Positions 7,255-15,923 are shown, counted from the stretch's first letter. The stretch is 17,181 bases of DNA from SURF-24 sp964537965 (GCA_964537965.1 CAZIDB010000095.1:1-17181); one strand, 5' to 3'. Program-made: numbers and translations. Notes: generated by a model not told the origin, from the letters alone.

Positions 7255-7761
7255 ATGACGGAAAATATATTTTTGGGTATCGGTTCCAACAAAGGTGATA
7301 GGTTACAATATTTAAAGAATGCTGTGCAGGAAATAAAACTTGCAAAAGATACAGTTCTCGAAAAAGCATCTTCCGTTTATGAAAGCGAACCGTACGGAAA
7401 TAAAGAACAGAATAATTTTTATAATGCAGTTCTTAAAATAAAAAGCTCAAGATCATTTAATTCCTTTTGCCCCTGGATAAAAGAACTTGAAAAAAAAATC
7501 GGCAGGATACCCGGTGAGAAATGGGGACCAAGAGAAATTGATATTGATTTGATTTTCTTTGATGATCTTGTTTATAATGATGGGTGTCTTATTGTTCCCC
7601 ATAAGGAAATTTTGCTTAGAGATTTTGTTTTGATGCCTATGATTGAAATTGCACCGGATTTTATCCACCCGGTTGAGAAGATTAAAATGAAAGATGTTAA
7701 GCTTGAAAAAATTGAAAAACTTATATTTAAGAAAGTTGATACAAACCTTTTGAATTCTTAG
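7255..7761 (+). CDS. folK: 2-amino-4-hydroxy-6-hydroxymethyldihydropteridine diphosphokinase (HPPK)
   Basis: HPPK transfers pyrophosphate from ATP to the FolB product. Evidence: LGIGSNKGDR near the N-terminus, YESEPYG, NFYNAVLK, and WGPREIDIDLIFF with the two magnesium-binding residues Asp96 and Asp98, then VPHKEILLRDFVLMPM. The chosen ATG at 7255 gives 168 residues and begins MTENIFLGIGSN, the family's normal N-terminus. The same frame is open from an ATG at 7153, but those 34 extra residues overlap folB and look like no folate enzyme. The ribosome binding site is weak, so coupling to folB is likely. The stop codon TAG forms part of the AGGAG ribosome binding site of the next gene. Confidence 0.95.
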   Translation: MTENIFLGIGSNKGDRLQYLKNAVQEIKLAKDTVLEKASSVYESEPYGNKEQNNFYNAVLKIKSSRSFNSFCPWIKELEKKIGRIPGEKWGPREIDIDLIFFDDLVYNDGCLIVPHKEILLRDFVLMPMIEIAPDFIHPVEKIKMKDVKLEKIEKLIFKKVDTNLLNS

Positions 7762-7770
7762 GAGAATAAA

Positions 7771-8424
7771 GTGGTAGAACCTTCTGAAGTGAAATATATT
7801 GCCGTTGAAGGAGTAATTGGTGTTGGAAAGACTTCACTTGCAAAGAAAATAGCCGAAAGGTTAAAAGCTAACATTATCCTCGAACAGTTCGAGATTAATC
7901 CGTTTCTTGAGAAATTTTACCTTGACAGGAAAAGATTTGCATTTCAAACACAAATGTTCTTTCTTGTTAACCGCTTTAAGCAGCAACAACAGCTTGGGCA
8001 GGAAAATCTTTTTACGGAGTTCTTAGTTTCAGATTATATTTTTGATAAGGACAGAATTTTTGCTTACCTGAATCTTAGCGGTGAAGAACTAAAACTTTAT
8101 GAAACAATGTTCCCGTTATTATACCGGGATTTGCGGAAACCTGATCTTGTTATTTATCTCCAGTCAAGCGTTGACAGGCTGATGCATAATATTAAAAAGC
8201 GGAACAGAAGAATTGAAAAAAATATTTCCCGCAGCTATATAGAAGAATTAAGTGATGCCTATAATAATTATTTTTTCAAATATAACACTACACCGCTGCT
8301 TATTGTAAATACATCCCAGCTTGATTTTGTGAACAGGGAAAACGACTTCATGGAAATCTACCAGCAGATATTCAGAGAGGACAGAGGAGTATATGAATAT
8401 TTTCAACCGGAAATAAGAGGTTAA
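7771..8424 (+). CDS. Deoxynucleoside kinase (dNK family)
   Basis: Cytosolic kinase of 217 residues that phosphorylates deoxynucleosides for dNTP salvage. The P-loop GVIGVGKTS is at residues 14-22. SDYIFDKDRIF matches the substrate-binding motif of bacterial deoxyadenosine/deoxyguanosine kinases. KPDLVIYLQSS precedes the LID region with KKRNRRIEKNIS, and LLIVNTS near the end is the family's last strand. Nucleoside preference cannot be settled by eye; dA/dG kinases are the closest match. The start is GTG at 7771, with AGGAG 6 bases upstream overlapping the folK stop, a strong signal for this start. The next gene begins at the last base of its TAA (TAATG). Confidence 0.88.
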   Translation: MVEPSEVKYIAVEGVIGVGKTSLAKKIAERLKANIILEQFEINPFLEKFYLDRKRFAFQTQMFFLVNRFKQQQQLGQENLFTEFLVSDYIFDKDRIFAYLNLSGEELKLYETMFPLLYRDLRKPDLVIYLQSSVDRLMHNIKKRNRRIEKNISRSYIEELSDAYNNYFFKYNTTPLLIVNTSQLDFVNRENDFMEIYQQIFREDRGVYEYFQPEIRG

Positions 8425-8651
8425 TGATGCTTAGAGTTATTTATTATGCGATTATATTTTATGTCTTTTATAAGATAATTAGTTATCTGCTAAGGTTATT
8501 CAGCGCTTCTTCAAACAGAAATGAAAATGACCCGAAAAATGTCCAACAGAATGAACCACCAAATAAAAAGCGGTACAACATAGAACAGAAAGATATCGTG
8601 GAAGCTTCATTCGAAGAAATTAAAGAAGATAAAAAAGAACAAGTTCAATAA
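8424..8651 (+). CDS. Small single-span membrane protein, DUF4834-like
   Basis: A 75-residue protein with one N-terminal hydrophobic helix rich in Tyr and Phe (about residues 3-25, VIYYAIIFYVFYKIISYLL). A low-complexity Asn/Glu/Lys linker and an acidic tail with DIVEASFEEIKED follow. The N-in helix plus a short charged tail ending in an EASFEEI-like motif recalls the small DUF4834 proteins of the Bacteroidota group, whose function is unknown; the assignment is from memory. The start ATG overlaps the upstream stop by 1 base (TAATG), and a second ATG immediately follows at 8427. A glycosyltransferase gene begins 14 bases downstream. Coding character and tight packing argue it is real. Confidence 0.65.
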   Translation: MMLRVIYYAIIFYVFYKIISYLLRLFSASSNRNENDPKNVQQNEPPNKKRYNIEQKDIVEASFEEIKEDKKEQVQ

Positions 8652-8664
8652 TCAATCTTGTTAA

Positions 8665-9750
8665 ATGTTTATCAGACGCATACTAAATTCAATCCTTAAA
8701 AAACTACTTTCAGTTCCGGAATTAACCAGCAAAGAACTTGGGAATACAAATTCATTTCTTGTTATTCGTCAGCATAACCAGCTTGGAGACCAGCTTGCAT
8801 CAGTCTCATTTTTCAGAGCTATAAAAGAAAAATATCCCGGTTCAAAACTAACGGTTGTTGTAAGCCCTGAAAACGAAGCAGCGATAATTAAAAACAAATT
8901 TATCGATAGATATTTCGTTTTTAACAAGAAGAGATTGTACTTTCTCTCTTACTTTATTCAACTGGTAAAGATTCTTAGAGAAGGTTATGATGTAGCAGTA
9001 GTGCCGGTTACGGTTTCAATCTCTTTTACAAGCAATCTGCTTGCGCGTCTGTCCAAATCAAAAATTAAGATTGGTATTAAAGAACTGAACGGCAAGCTGA
9101 ATGATTTTGATTATTTCTTTAATTACAGAATTAGCATGGACTGGCGGAAACACCCTGATGCAAATGTTGCTGATTTTTGTCTTGAGATAGTTCGCCCGTT
9201 TGGAATAACAACTACTAATTACCAATCAGAAATAAATTTCGATTCAACCGATAAAAAAGTTGCGGGTGAATTTATTCAATCATTAAATAAAACTGAGGGT
9301 GAACTTCTTATTGGTTTGCACATTGGGGCAGGTAAACCTCCAAACAGATGGTCCCTGGATAAATTTGTTGAGCTCATTTCTTTGCTTGATAAAAAGTACA
9401 AGGCTAAATTTTACATTACCGGAAGTTCCGCCGATAAACCCGAACTCGATTACGTTTTGAATAGAGTAACAACTCCAATAGGACAATTTATAAACAAACA
9501 AATCCCTGAAGTTGCCGCGCTTGTAGCAGCATCTGATCTATTCATTACAAATGATACCGGTATTATGCACGTTGCCGGTACAACAACTACACCCCAGATT
9601 TCACTATTTGGTCCAACAAATCCTTTTAACTGGGCTCCGAATGGAAAGGACAAATACTTTATAAGGAAATCCGATTTGATTGATGATATAAATGTGGAAG
9701 ATGTACTTATTTTGTGCGAGAATATTTTAACCGGAGTAAATAAAAATTGA
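8665..9750 (+). CDS. Glycosyltransferase family 9 (heptosyltransferase-like)
   Basis: GT9 enzymes transfer heptose or related sugars from nucleotide-activated donors to lipopolysaccharide core or other glycans at the cytosolic face of the inner membrane. Seen here: IRQHNQLGDQLASVSFFRAIKEKYP, the family's N-terminal acceptor-side Rossmann motif; GLHIGAGKPPNRW at Gly217 onward; and TNDTGIMHVAG (Thr295-Gly305) followed by LFGPTNPFNWAP, the donor-binding signature. The length of 361 residues is normal. Residues 1-24 form a basic, amphipathic N-terminal stretch that may associate with the membrane. The ribosome binding site is weak. The stop overlaps the next gene's TTG start (TTGA). The acceptor and sugar are unknown. 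Confidence 0.9.
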   Translation: MFIRRILNSILKKLLSVPELTSKELGNTNSFLVIRQHNQLGDQLASVSFFRAIKEKYPGSKLTVVVSPENEAAIIKNKFIDRYFVFNKKRLYFLSYFIQLVKILREGYDVAVVPVTVSISFTSNLLARLSKSKIKIGIKELNGKLNDFDYFFNYRISMDWRKHPDANVADFCLEIVRPFGITTTNYQSEINFDSTDKKVAGEFIQSLNKTEGELLIGLHIGAGKPPNRWSLDKFVELISLLDKKYKAKFYITGSSADKPELDYVLNRVTTPIGQFINKQIPEVAALVAASDLFITNDTGIMHVAGTTTTPQISLFGPTNPFNWAPNGKDKYFIRKSDLIDDINVEDVLILCENILTGVNKN

Positions 9751-10712
9751 CTCCTGTGATTAATAACGTTGGCGAAGAGATTTTAGCTGTTATAGATTGC
9801 GGATCAAATTCGTTCCATCTTGTCATTTCAAAAGTATTACCCGGCGGAAAATTTGAAATAATCCGAAGGGAAAGAATGGTAATAAGAATAGGAGCAGGCA
9901 ATACCGCTGATAAAATTATTACTGATGAAGCAACCGCACGTGCTATTAATACACTGTTAAAATATAAAAGTATTGCAGAATCATATAATGCATCAATAAA
10001 AGCTGTGGCTACAAGTGCCATCCGTGACGCCAAAAATCAAAAAGAATTTCTTAATGCTGTTAAAGAAAAATCAGGTATTACAATTGAGATTGTTGACGGA
10101 CAGGAAGAAGCAAGATTAATCTTTAAAGGAATTACAAACGCAATTTCACTAAAAAATGAAAGAACTTTCTGTGTAGATATTGGAGGAGGCAGCACTGAAC
10201 TGATTGTTGGTGAAAAGGATAAAATACTTTATCTTAAAAGTTTTCCAGTTGGGGCAGTAAGACTAACACAATTATTTTTCCCGGATTATATTTTATCCGA
10301 TGATGCCATTATAAATTGTGAGCAATACATCATAAATATTTTTAATGAGGATATTGATAACATAAAAAATGTGGGATTTACGAAATGTGTGGGCTCGTCC
10401 GGTACGGTTATGTCCTCGGCATTAATGGTTAAAGCGCTTACTGAAGAATTACCAGCCGAATTCTATACAATTAATAACTTCCTGTTTAACAGATCTGAAT
10501 TCCGGAAAGTATTTGATGCTGTAATTAAATCAAAAACGATTGAAGAAAGAATTAATATTGCAGGGATTGATAAAGGAAGAGCGGATATTATTCCGGCAGG
10601 AATGCTAATCCTTAATTACCTTATTGAGAGTTTTAATATTCAGGATATTTTGGTTTCTGCATATGGAATAAGAGAAGGGGTAATTGCAGAATATATGGAA
10701 TTTTCGCGATAG
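9747..10712 (+). CDS. Ppx/GppA family phosphatase (exopolyphosphatase / pppGpp phosphohydrolase)
   Basis: Sugar-kinase/actin-fold phosphatase that degrades polyphosphate or converts pppGpp to ppGpp. Motifs: AVIDCGSNSFHLVI (phosphate 1), VATSAIRDAKN, DGQEEARLIFKGI, CVDIGGGSTELIV (phosphate 2), FPVGAVRLT and CVGSSGTV. At 321 residues it is the short two-domain form, lacking the C-terminal HD-like and extra domains of the roughly 500-residue E. coli enzymes. The start is TTG at 9747, overlapping the upstream TGA, with GGAG 10 bases upstream. A GTG three codons later (9756) is a poorer alternative, 19 bases from the same GGAG. Which substrate it prefers is not visible. After it, the next gene is 181 bases away, so the packed run ends here. 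Confidence 0.9.
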   Translation: MTPVINNVGEEILAVIDCGSNSFHLVISKVLPGGKFEIIRRERMVIRIGAGNTADKIITDEATARAINTLLKYKSIAESYNASIKAVATSAIRDAKNQKEFLNAVKEKSGITIEIVDGQEEARLIFKGITNAISLKNERTFCVDIGGGSTELIVGEKDKILYLKSFPVGAVRLTQLFFPDYILSDDAIINCEQYIINIFNEDIDNIKNVGFTKCVGSSGTVMSSALMVKALTEELPAEFYTINNFLFNRSEFRKVFDAVIKSKTIEERINIAGIDKGRADIIPAGMLILNYLIESFNIQDILVSAYGIREGVIAEYMEFSR

Positions 10713-10823
10713 ACCTATATCATCAACGGTAGGTAAAATTATCACCCGGTTATTAACCAAAAAATAAACATTTAGGAAACCTTACAAAGACTTTTTCTGT
10801 TGTTTGTATTAGAAAACAAGATA

Positions 10824-10847
10824 TTTTGCAGGTTTAATCTTGCAAAA
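10824..10847. promoter_or_regulatory. Inverted repeat before sufB, candidate operator
   Basis: Perfect 7-base arms TTTTGCA (10824-10830) and TGCAAAA (10841-10847) flank a 10-base spacer, 46 bases before the sufB ATG. The left arm overlaps TATTTTG (10822-10828) and the spacer/right arm contains TAATCTTG (10835-10842), both near-matches to the Bacteroidota -7 element TAnnTTTG. TTTG at 10803-10806 could be a -33 element, but its spacing to either is off the usual range. Elsewhere in the 10713-10893 gap are a weak ACCTA/TAGGT hairpin (10713-10734) and an 11-base palindrome GGTTATTAACC (10748-10758); no T-tailed terminator is seen. Confidence 0.35.
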
Positions 10848-10893
10848 AAAATCCAGATTAGTTAATTTAACAAACACAAAATCAGGAAAAGAG

Positions 10894-12339
10894 ATGAGCA
10901 CTGAAGTAAAGGATATAGAATCATTAGCCAATAAGGAATATAAATATGGTTTTGTTACGGACATTGAAACTGATGAAGCTCCCAAGGGTTTGAATGAAGA
11001 TATAATAAGATTGATTTCAAGTAAGAAGAATGAACCTGAATGGATGACCGAATGGCGACTTAAGGCTTATCGCCACTGGTTAACAATGAAAGAACCTACA
11101 TGGCAGAATGTTAAATATCCGCCAATAGACTACCAGGATATTCGTTACTATTCTGCACCAAAAAGTAAAGCTAAGTTAAAAAGTTTAGATGAAGTTGAAC
11201 CTGAAATTCTTAAAACTTACGAGAAGCTTGGAATTCCTCTTGAAGAGCAGAAACTTTTGGCCGGTGTTGCAGTTGATGCTGTGTTCGATAGTGTTTCTGT
11301 TGCAACCACATATAAAGAGAAACTTAGTGAACTTGGAATTATTTTTTGTTCGATGTCGGAAGCTATTCATAATCATCCTGATCTTATAAAGCAATACCTT
11401 GGTTCTGTGGTTCCTTACACAGATAATTACTTTGCAACACTTAATTCAGCCGTATTCTCGGATGGCTCATTTGTTTATATTCCTAAAGGTGTTCGCTGTC
11501 CAATGGAATTGTCAACTTATTTCAGGATAAACGCAGCAGATACCGGGCAGTTTGAACGTACTTTAATTATTGCAGATGAAGGCGCACATGTTAGTTACCT
11601 TGAAGGTTGTACTGCGCCAATCAGGGATACAAATCAATTGCACGCCGCAGTAGTCGAACTTGTAGCATTGGATGACGCTACTGTTAAATATTCCACGGTT
11701 CAGAATTGGTATCCGGGGGATGCCCAGGGTAAAGGAGGTATTTATAATTTTGTAACTAAACGTGGTGCCTGCCGAGGAAGAAATTCCAAAATATCCTGGA
11801 CGCAGGTTGAAACAGGCTCTGCAATTACATGGAAATATCCCGGTTGTATTCTCCAGGGTGAAAATTCAATCGGAGAATTTTATTCCGTTGCATTAACAAA
11901 TAACTATCAGCAGGCAGATACCGGAACAAAGATGATTCATATTGGCAGGAATACAAGAAGTACAATTGTATCCAAAGGTATTTCTGCAGGTAAAAGCCAG
12001 AACACTTACCGTGGTTTGGTTAGAATAGGTAAAAAAGCAGAAGGCGCAAGAAATTTCTCGCAGTGCGATTCATTATTGTTAGGAGATAAATGCGGCGCAC
12101 ATACTTTTCCATATCTTGAAGTTGATAATCCTACAGCAACTGTTGAACATGAAGCAACTACTTCAAAAATTGGTGAGGACCAGATTTTTTATCTGAACCA
12201 AAGAGGCATAGCTACGGAAGACGCTGTTAATATGATTGTAAATGGTTATTGCAAAGAAGTATTTAATGAGTTGCCAATGGAGTTTGCTGTAGAAGCCCAG
12301 AGACTTTTAAGCATTAGTCTTGAAGGAAGCGTAGGCTGA
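10894..12339 (+). CDS. sufB: Fe-S cluster assembly scaffold protein SufB
   Basis: SufB is the scaffold subunit of the SufBC2D complex on which Fe-S clusters are built in the cytosol. The 481-residue length is typical and there is no intein. The conserved core QCDSLLLGDKCGAH...VEHEATTSKIGEDQ is intact. Cys391, His419 and Glu420 correspond to the E. coli residues Cys405, His433 and Glu434 needed for cluster assembly, with the same 28-residue spacing. The ATG at 10894 (MSTEVKDIES), with an AGGAAAAGAG ribosome binding site, is chosen. The same frame is open from a TTG at 10840, but the 18 extra residues (MQKKSRLVN...) are Lys/Asn-rich, unlike SufB, and overlap the candidate operator. First gene of the suf unit. 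Confidence 0.97.
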   Translation: MSTEVKDIESLANKEYKYGFVTDIETDEAPKGLNEDIIRLISSKKNEPEWMTEWRLKAYRHWLTMKEPTWQNVKYPPIDYQDIRYYSAPKSKAKLKSLDEVEPEILKTYEKLGIPLEEQKLLAGVAVDAVFDSVSVATTYKEKLSELGIIFCSMSEAIHNHPDLIKQYLGSVVPYTDNYFATLNSAVFSDGSFVYIPKGVRCPMELSTYFRINAADTGQFERTLIIADEGAHVSYLEGCTAPIRDTNQLHAAVVELVALDDATVKYSTVQNWYPGDAQGKGGIYNFVTKRGACRGRNSKISWTQVETGSAITWKYPGCILQGENSIGEFYSVALTNNYQQADTGTKMIHIGRNTRSTIVSKGISAGKSQNTYRGLVRIGKKAEGARNFSQCDSLLLGDKCGAHTFPYLEVDNPTATVEHEATTSKIGEDQIFYLNQRGIATEDAVNMIVNGYCKEVFNELPMEFAVEAQRLLSISLEGSVG

Positions 12340-12405
12340 TTCAGTATTGAATATGTCATTTGAATAAGTAATGAACTAAAAAGAAAATATAAAAAGGAAT
12401 AATAA

Positions 12406-13176
12406 ATGTTATCAATTAAAAACCTTTATGCTAATGTTGAAGGTAAAGAAATTTTACGCGGTATAAATCTGGAAGTTAAACCCGGAGAGATTCACGCAAT
12501 TATGGGACCAAATGGTTCAGGTAAAAGCACTCTCGCAAATGTACTTTCTGGTAAACCGGGTTACGATGTTGTCTCAGGTGAGGTAACCTTTAACGGAAAA
12601 GATTTATTGGAATTAGCTCCTGAAGAGAGATCTCACGAAGGATTATTCCTCGCATTTCAATATCCCGTAGAGATTCCGGGAATAAGTAATGCTACATTTC
12701 TTAAAACAGCTTTAAATGAATTAAGAAAACATAACGGTGAAGAAGAACTTGATGCGTATGAATTTTTGCAGCTTATTAAATCAAAAATGAAATTGGTTGG
12801 TATGGAAGAATCTCTTCTTAACAGGCCGGTTAACCAGGGATTCAGCGGCGGCGAAAAAAAGAAAAATGAAATATTCCAGCTTGCAGTTTTAGATCCGTTG
12901 CTTGCCATTCTTGATGAAACTGATTCCGGGCTCGATATTGATGCGTTGAAAATTGTTGCCGGTGGTGTAAATATCTTTAAAGAACAAAATCCATTAAAGT
13001 CTGTTATTGTGGTTACTCACTACCAAAGGTTGCTTGATTATATAATTCCTGATTTCGTTCATGTTTTGTATAAAGGAAAAATTGTTAAATCAGGCGGTAA
13101 AGAATTAGCACTTGAACTTGAAGAAAGAGGTTACGACTGGGTGAAAGACGAAGAAACTATAAGCGAAACCTTGTAA
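12406..13176 (+). CDS. sufC: Fe-S cluster assembly ATPase SufC
   Basis: ABC-type ATPase subunit of SufBC2D that drives the conformational change of the scaffold. Walker A GPNGSGKST is at residues 34-42 with Lys40, the signature FSGGEKKKNE is at 146-155 with Lys152, and Walker B LAILDETDSGLD has catalytic Glu171. These residues fall at the same numbers as in E. coli SufC, including the Lys152-Glu171 pair peculiar to this family. The length of 256 residues is normal. The ribosome binding site AAGGA is 8 bases from the ATG. A 66-base spacer separates it from sufB and holds only weak AT-rich repeats. sufD starts 20 bases after its stop. Confidence 0.97.
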   Translation: MLSIKNLYANVEGKEILRGINLEVKPGEIHAIMGPNGSGKSTLANVLSGKPGYDVVSGEVTFNGKDLLELAPEERSHEGLFLAFQYPVEIPGISNATFLKTALNELRKHNGEEELDAYEFLQLIKSKMKLVGMEESLLNRPVNQGFSGGEKKKNEIFQLAVLDPLLAILDETDSGLDIDALKIVAGGVNIFKEQNPLKSVIVVTHYQRLLDYIIPDFVHVLYKGKIVKSGGKELALELEERGYDWVKDEETISETL

Positions 13177-13196
13177 GGAAAAAGGAAATTTTGAAA

Positions 13197-14537
13197 ATGA
13201 ATAAAGCTAATCTGGAAAATAAAAACTGGTACGAAGAAATCTTTGATAAGTTTGAAAGAAGCCTGAACGGACAATCTCAAACGCAGCTCCATCGGTTTAG
13301 AAAAGCTGCATTTGAACAATTTATAAATGAAGGTTTTCCAACTACTGAACTTGAAGAATGGAAATTCACAAACATTGCACCTGTGAATAAAATTAATTTT
13401 GTCGCTTCAGCGGTTGCAGATAAAGTTAAAATTACCAGGAGCGATGTAGACAAAAATCTTTTTACGGAAAAAGATGCAAATATAATTGTCGTGGTTAATG
13501 GTTTGGTAGATAGACAATTTTCTTCCGTTAAGCCGGAATTGAAAATAGAATTTGCTAATCTTCACGAAGCTGGTTTAAATGAATCATCATTTAAAGAAAA
13601 ATACCTAAAGAATGATTTCGTTAACAAGGATGGAATGACTTATCTTAACTCAGCTTTTCTGAATGACGGTCTGTTCTTAAAAGTGCAGGATAATTTATCT
13701 ATTGATAGTACAGTTTACATCCTTTTCTTTAACGGAAGCAAAAATGAAAATCTTCTCGTTCAGCCGAGAAACATTTATTCAATAGGAAAGAACAGCCGGT
13801 TAAAATTAATTGAAGTTTATGCAAGCATAGATCCAAATGCTTACCTGTACAACGGAATAACAGAAATTCATCTTGAGGAAAATTCCAACCTTGAGTTTGA
13901 CAGGGTACAGGATGAGGGGGATTCTGTTTTTCACATTAACCGTACACAGGTATTTCAGAAAAGGAACAGTGTCTTTACTTCTTCTGTAATTTCAATCGGT
14001 GGGGAAATAACAAGGAATGATTTAAACTCTGCTTTAATTGAAGAGGATAGCGAATGCCACTTATACGGCTTATATCTTGCCGACGGTAAAAGAATGATTG
14101 ACAATCACTCGTTGATTGACCATGCAGTTCCTCACTGCCACAGCAATGAACTTTACAAAGGAATCCTTGATGAGGAATCAAAAGGAATATTCAACGGTAA
14201 AGTAATTGTTAGGAAAGATGCACAAAAAACTCTTGCTTACCAGTCCAATAAGAATTTATTACTATCTACAAAAGCCAAGATAAATACAAAACCTCAGCTT
14301 GAAATTTTTGCCGATGATGTTAAGTGCAGCCACGGTGCTACAGTAGGGCAGCTTGATGAACAATCATTGTTCTATTTACAATCGAGAGGAATAAACAAAG
14401 CCGTTGCAAAATCAATTTTAATAAAAGCATTTGCAAGTGATGTACTTGATAACGTTAATGATGAAACATTAAAAGAAAAACTCAATAAACATATTTTGGA
14501 GAGACTTCACCAGTTTTCTCTTTTGGAAATAAAATGA
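13197..14537 (+). CDS. sufD: Fe-S cluster assembly protein SufD
   Basis: SufD pairs with SufB in the scaffold and is needed for iron acquisition. The C-terminal core is conserved: KGIFNGKVIVRKDAQKT, then QSNKNLLLS, then DDVKCSHGATVGQLDEQS and FYLQSRGI. His379 in CSHGAT corresponds to the functional His360 of E. coli SufD. The variable N-terminal half contains ELEEWKFTN, a common SufD motif. A TTG at 13191 is in frame two codons earlier, but the AGGA of the ribosome binding site is too close to it (6 bases or less) and lies about 10 bases from the ATG at 13197, so ATG is chosen (446 residues). The stop overlaps the sufS start (ATGA), consistent with translational coupling. Confidence 0.95.
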   Translation: MNKANLENKNWYEEIFDKFERSLNGQSQTQLHRFRKAAFEQFINEGFPTTELEEWKFTNIAPVNKINFVASAVADKVKITRSDVDKNLFTEKDANIIVVVNGLVDRQFSSVKPELKIEFANLHEAGLNESSFKEKYLKNDFVNKDGMTYLNSAFLNDGLFLKVQDNLSIDSTVYILFFNGSKNENLLVQPRNIYSIGKNSRLKLIEVYASIDPNAYLYNGITEIHLEENSNLEFDRVQDEGDSVFHINRTQVFQKRNSVFTSSVISIGGEITRNDLNSALIEEDSECHLYGLYLADGKRMIDNHSLIDHAVPHCHSNELYKGILDEESKGIFNGKVIVRKDAQKTLAYQSNKNLLLSTKAKINTKPQLEIFADDVKCSHGATVGQLDEQSLFYLQSRGINKAVAKSILIKAFASDVLDNVNDETLKEKLNKHILERLHQFSLLEIK

Positions 14538-15805
14538 AAAATGTTTTGGATATACCAGTTCCGGCTAAAAAGCAAAAACCAGCTAAATCATTCGATGTTT
14601 ATAGAATCAGGAATGATTTCCCGATACTTAAAATGTTAGTAAGAAATCATCCTTTAGTTTATTTTGATAATGCGGCAACGGCACATAAACCGCAGGTTGT
14701 AATAGATAGCGAACGGGATTTCTATATGTACACAAATTCCAATGTGCACAGGGGAGTTCATTACTTAAGTGAACAGGCAACGCTGGTATATGAAAATGCA
14801 AGATTGAAAATTAAAGAATTCATTAATGCTTTAAGCGCCTGCGAAGTCGTTTTTACGCGTGGCGCAACTGAAGCAATTAACCTTGTTGCTTATTCCTATG
14901 GAAGGAAAAACATTAAAGAAGGTGACGAGATAATTATTTCTGCAATGGAGCATCATGCCAATATTGTTCCCTGGCAGGTCTTATGTGATGAAAAAAAAGC
15001 TAAGCTCAGGGTTATTCCTATGAATGATTCCGGTGAACTTATTTTAGAAGAATATGAGAAGATGCTGAATGAAAAAACTAAGTTTGTATCAATCGTTCAG
15101 GTTTCAAACTCTCTTGGTACAATAAATCCTGTTGAAGAAATTATTAAGCTCGCACATAAAAGAAATATTCCTGTACTTGTAGATGGTTCTCAGTCAATTC
15201 CGCATATGAAAATTGATGTTCAGAAAATGGATTGCGACTTCTTTGTTTTTTCCGGGCATAAATTATTCGGGCCAACCGGTACAGGCATTCTATATGGCAA
15301 AACTGAATTCCTGAATAATATGCCGCCTTATCAAACCGGTGGTGATATGATAAGATATGTTACATTTGAAAAAACTATTTATAATAATATTCCGAATAAA
15401 TTTGAAGCGGGCACTCCAAACATTGCGGGCAACTATGCGCTTGGAATTGCAATCGATTATTTAAATCAATTAGACTTTGAGAAGATTGCAGAACATGAAC
15501 ATAATCTTCTCATGTATATAACTGCCAAATTAAATGAAATAAAAAATCTGAAGTTAATTGGTACTGCAAAAAATAAAGCAGCAGTTGTTTCATTTGTGCT
15601 TGATAACATCCATCCCCATGATATAGGAACGATACTGGATAGCGAAGGAATTGCTATTCGTACAGGACATCATTGCACGCAACCGGTGATGGACAGGTTT
15701 GGAATACCGGCAACTGCAAGAGCATCTTTTGCAATGTACAATACTTTAGATGAAGTGGACAGGCTTATCGATGGCATTCATAAAGTAATTAAGGTATTAG
15801 GATAA
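14534..15805 (+). CDS. sufS: SufS-type cysteine desulfurase
   Basis: A PLP enzyme that converts cysteine to alanine and holds the sulfur as a persulfide. VYFDNAATAHKPQVV near the N-terminus and SNVHRGVHYLSEQAT are typical of group II (SufS/CsdA) enzymes. The PLP lysine is Lys243 in FSGHKLFGPTG. The persulfide-carrying Cys381 lies in RTGHHCTQP, followed by ATARASFAMYNT. The length is 423 residues, slightly over the usual 405-415 because of a Lys/Pro-rich N-terminal extension of about 20 residues. The ATG overlaps the sufD stop by 4 bases. A SufU gene downstream makes SufU the expected sulfur acceptor, rather than SufE. Confidence 0.96.
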   Translation: MKNVLDIPVPAKKQKPAKSFDVYRIRNDFPILKMLVRNHPLVYFDNAATAHKPQVVIDSERDFYMYTNSNVHRGVHYLSEQATLVYENARLKIKEFINALSACEVVFTRGATEAINLVAYSYGRKNIKEGDEIIISAMEHHANIVPWQVLCDEKKAKLRVIPMNDSGELILEEYEKMLNEKTKFVSIVQVSNSLGTINPVEEIIKLAHKRNIPVLVDGSQSIPHMKIDVQKMDCDFFVFSGHKLFGPTGTGILYGKTEFLNNMPPYQTGGDMIRYVTFEKTIYNNIPNKFEAGTPNIAGNYALGIAIDYLNQLDFEKIAEHEHNLLMYITAKLNEIKNLKLIGTAKNKAAVVSFVLDNIHPHDIGTILDSEGIAIRTGHHCTQPVMDRFGIPATARASFAMYNTLDEVDRLIDGIHKVIKVLG

Positions 15806-15923
15806 TACGCTTATCCTTCAGGTGAATTTTCCAGAAGGGAGAATTCTGAAATAAACATATAAAAGAAAAATTATTTTATAGTAGATTTATTTAAAATGGA
15901 ATTTCAAAATATTATTGACGTAA

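Noticed and set aside
10840..10893. TTG-initiated extension of sufB
   Set aside because: It lacks a ribosome binding site and overlaps the candidate promoter and dyad. The ATG at 10894 has a good site and gives the normal SufB length.
15806..15857. Possible terminator after sufS (TTCAG/CTGAA and AATT/AATT arms near 15822-15850)
   Set aside because: The stem is short, interrupted by a bulge, and followed by A-rich rather than T-rich sequence, so it does not look like an intrinsic terminator.
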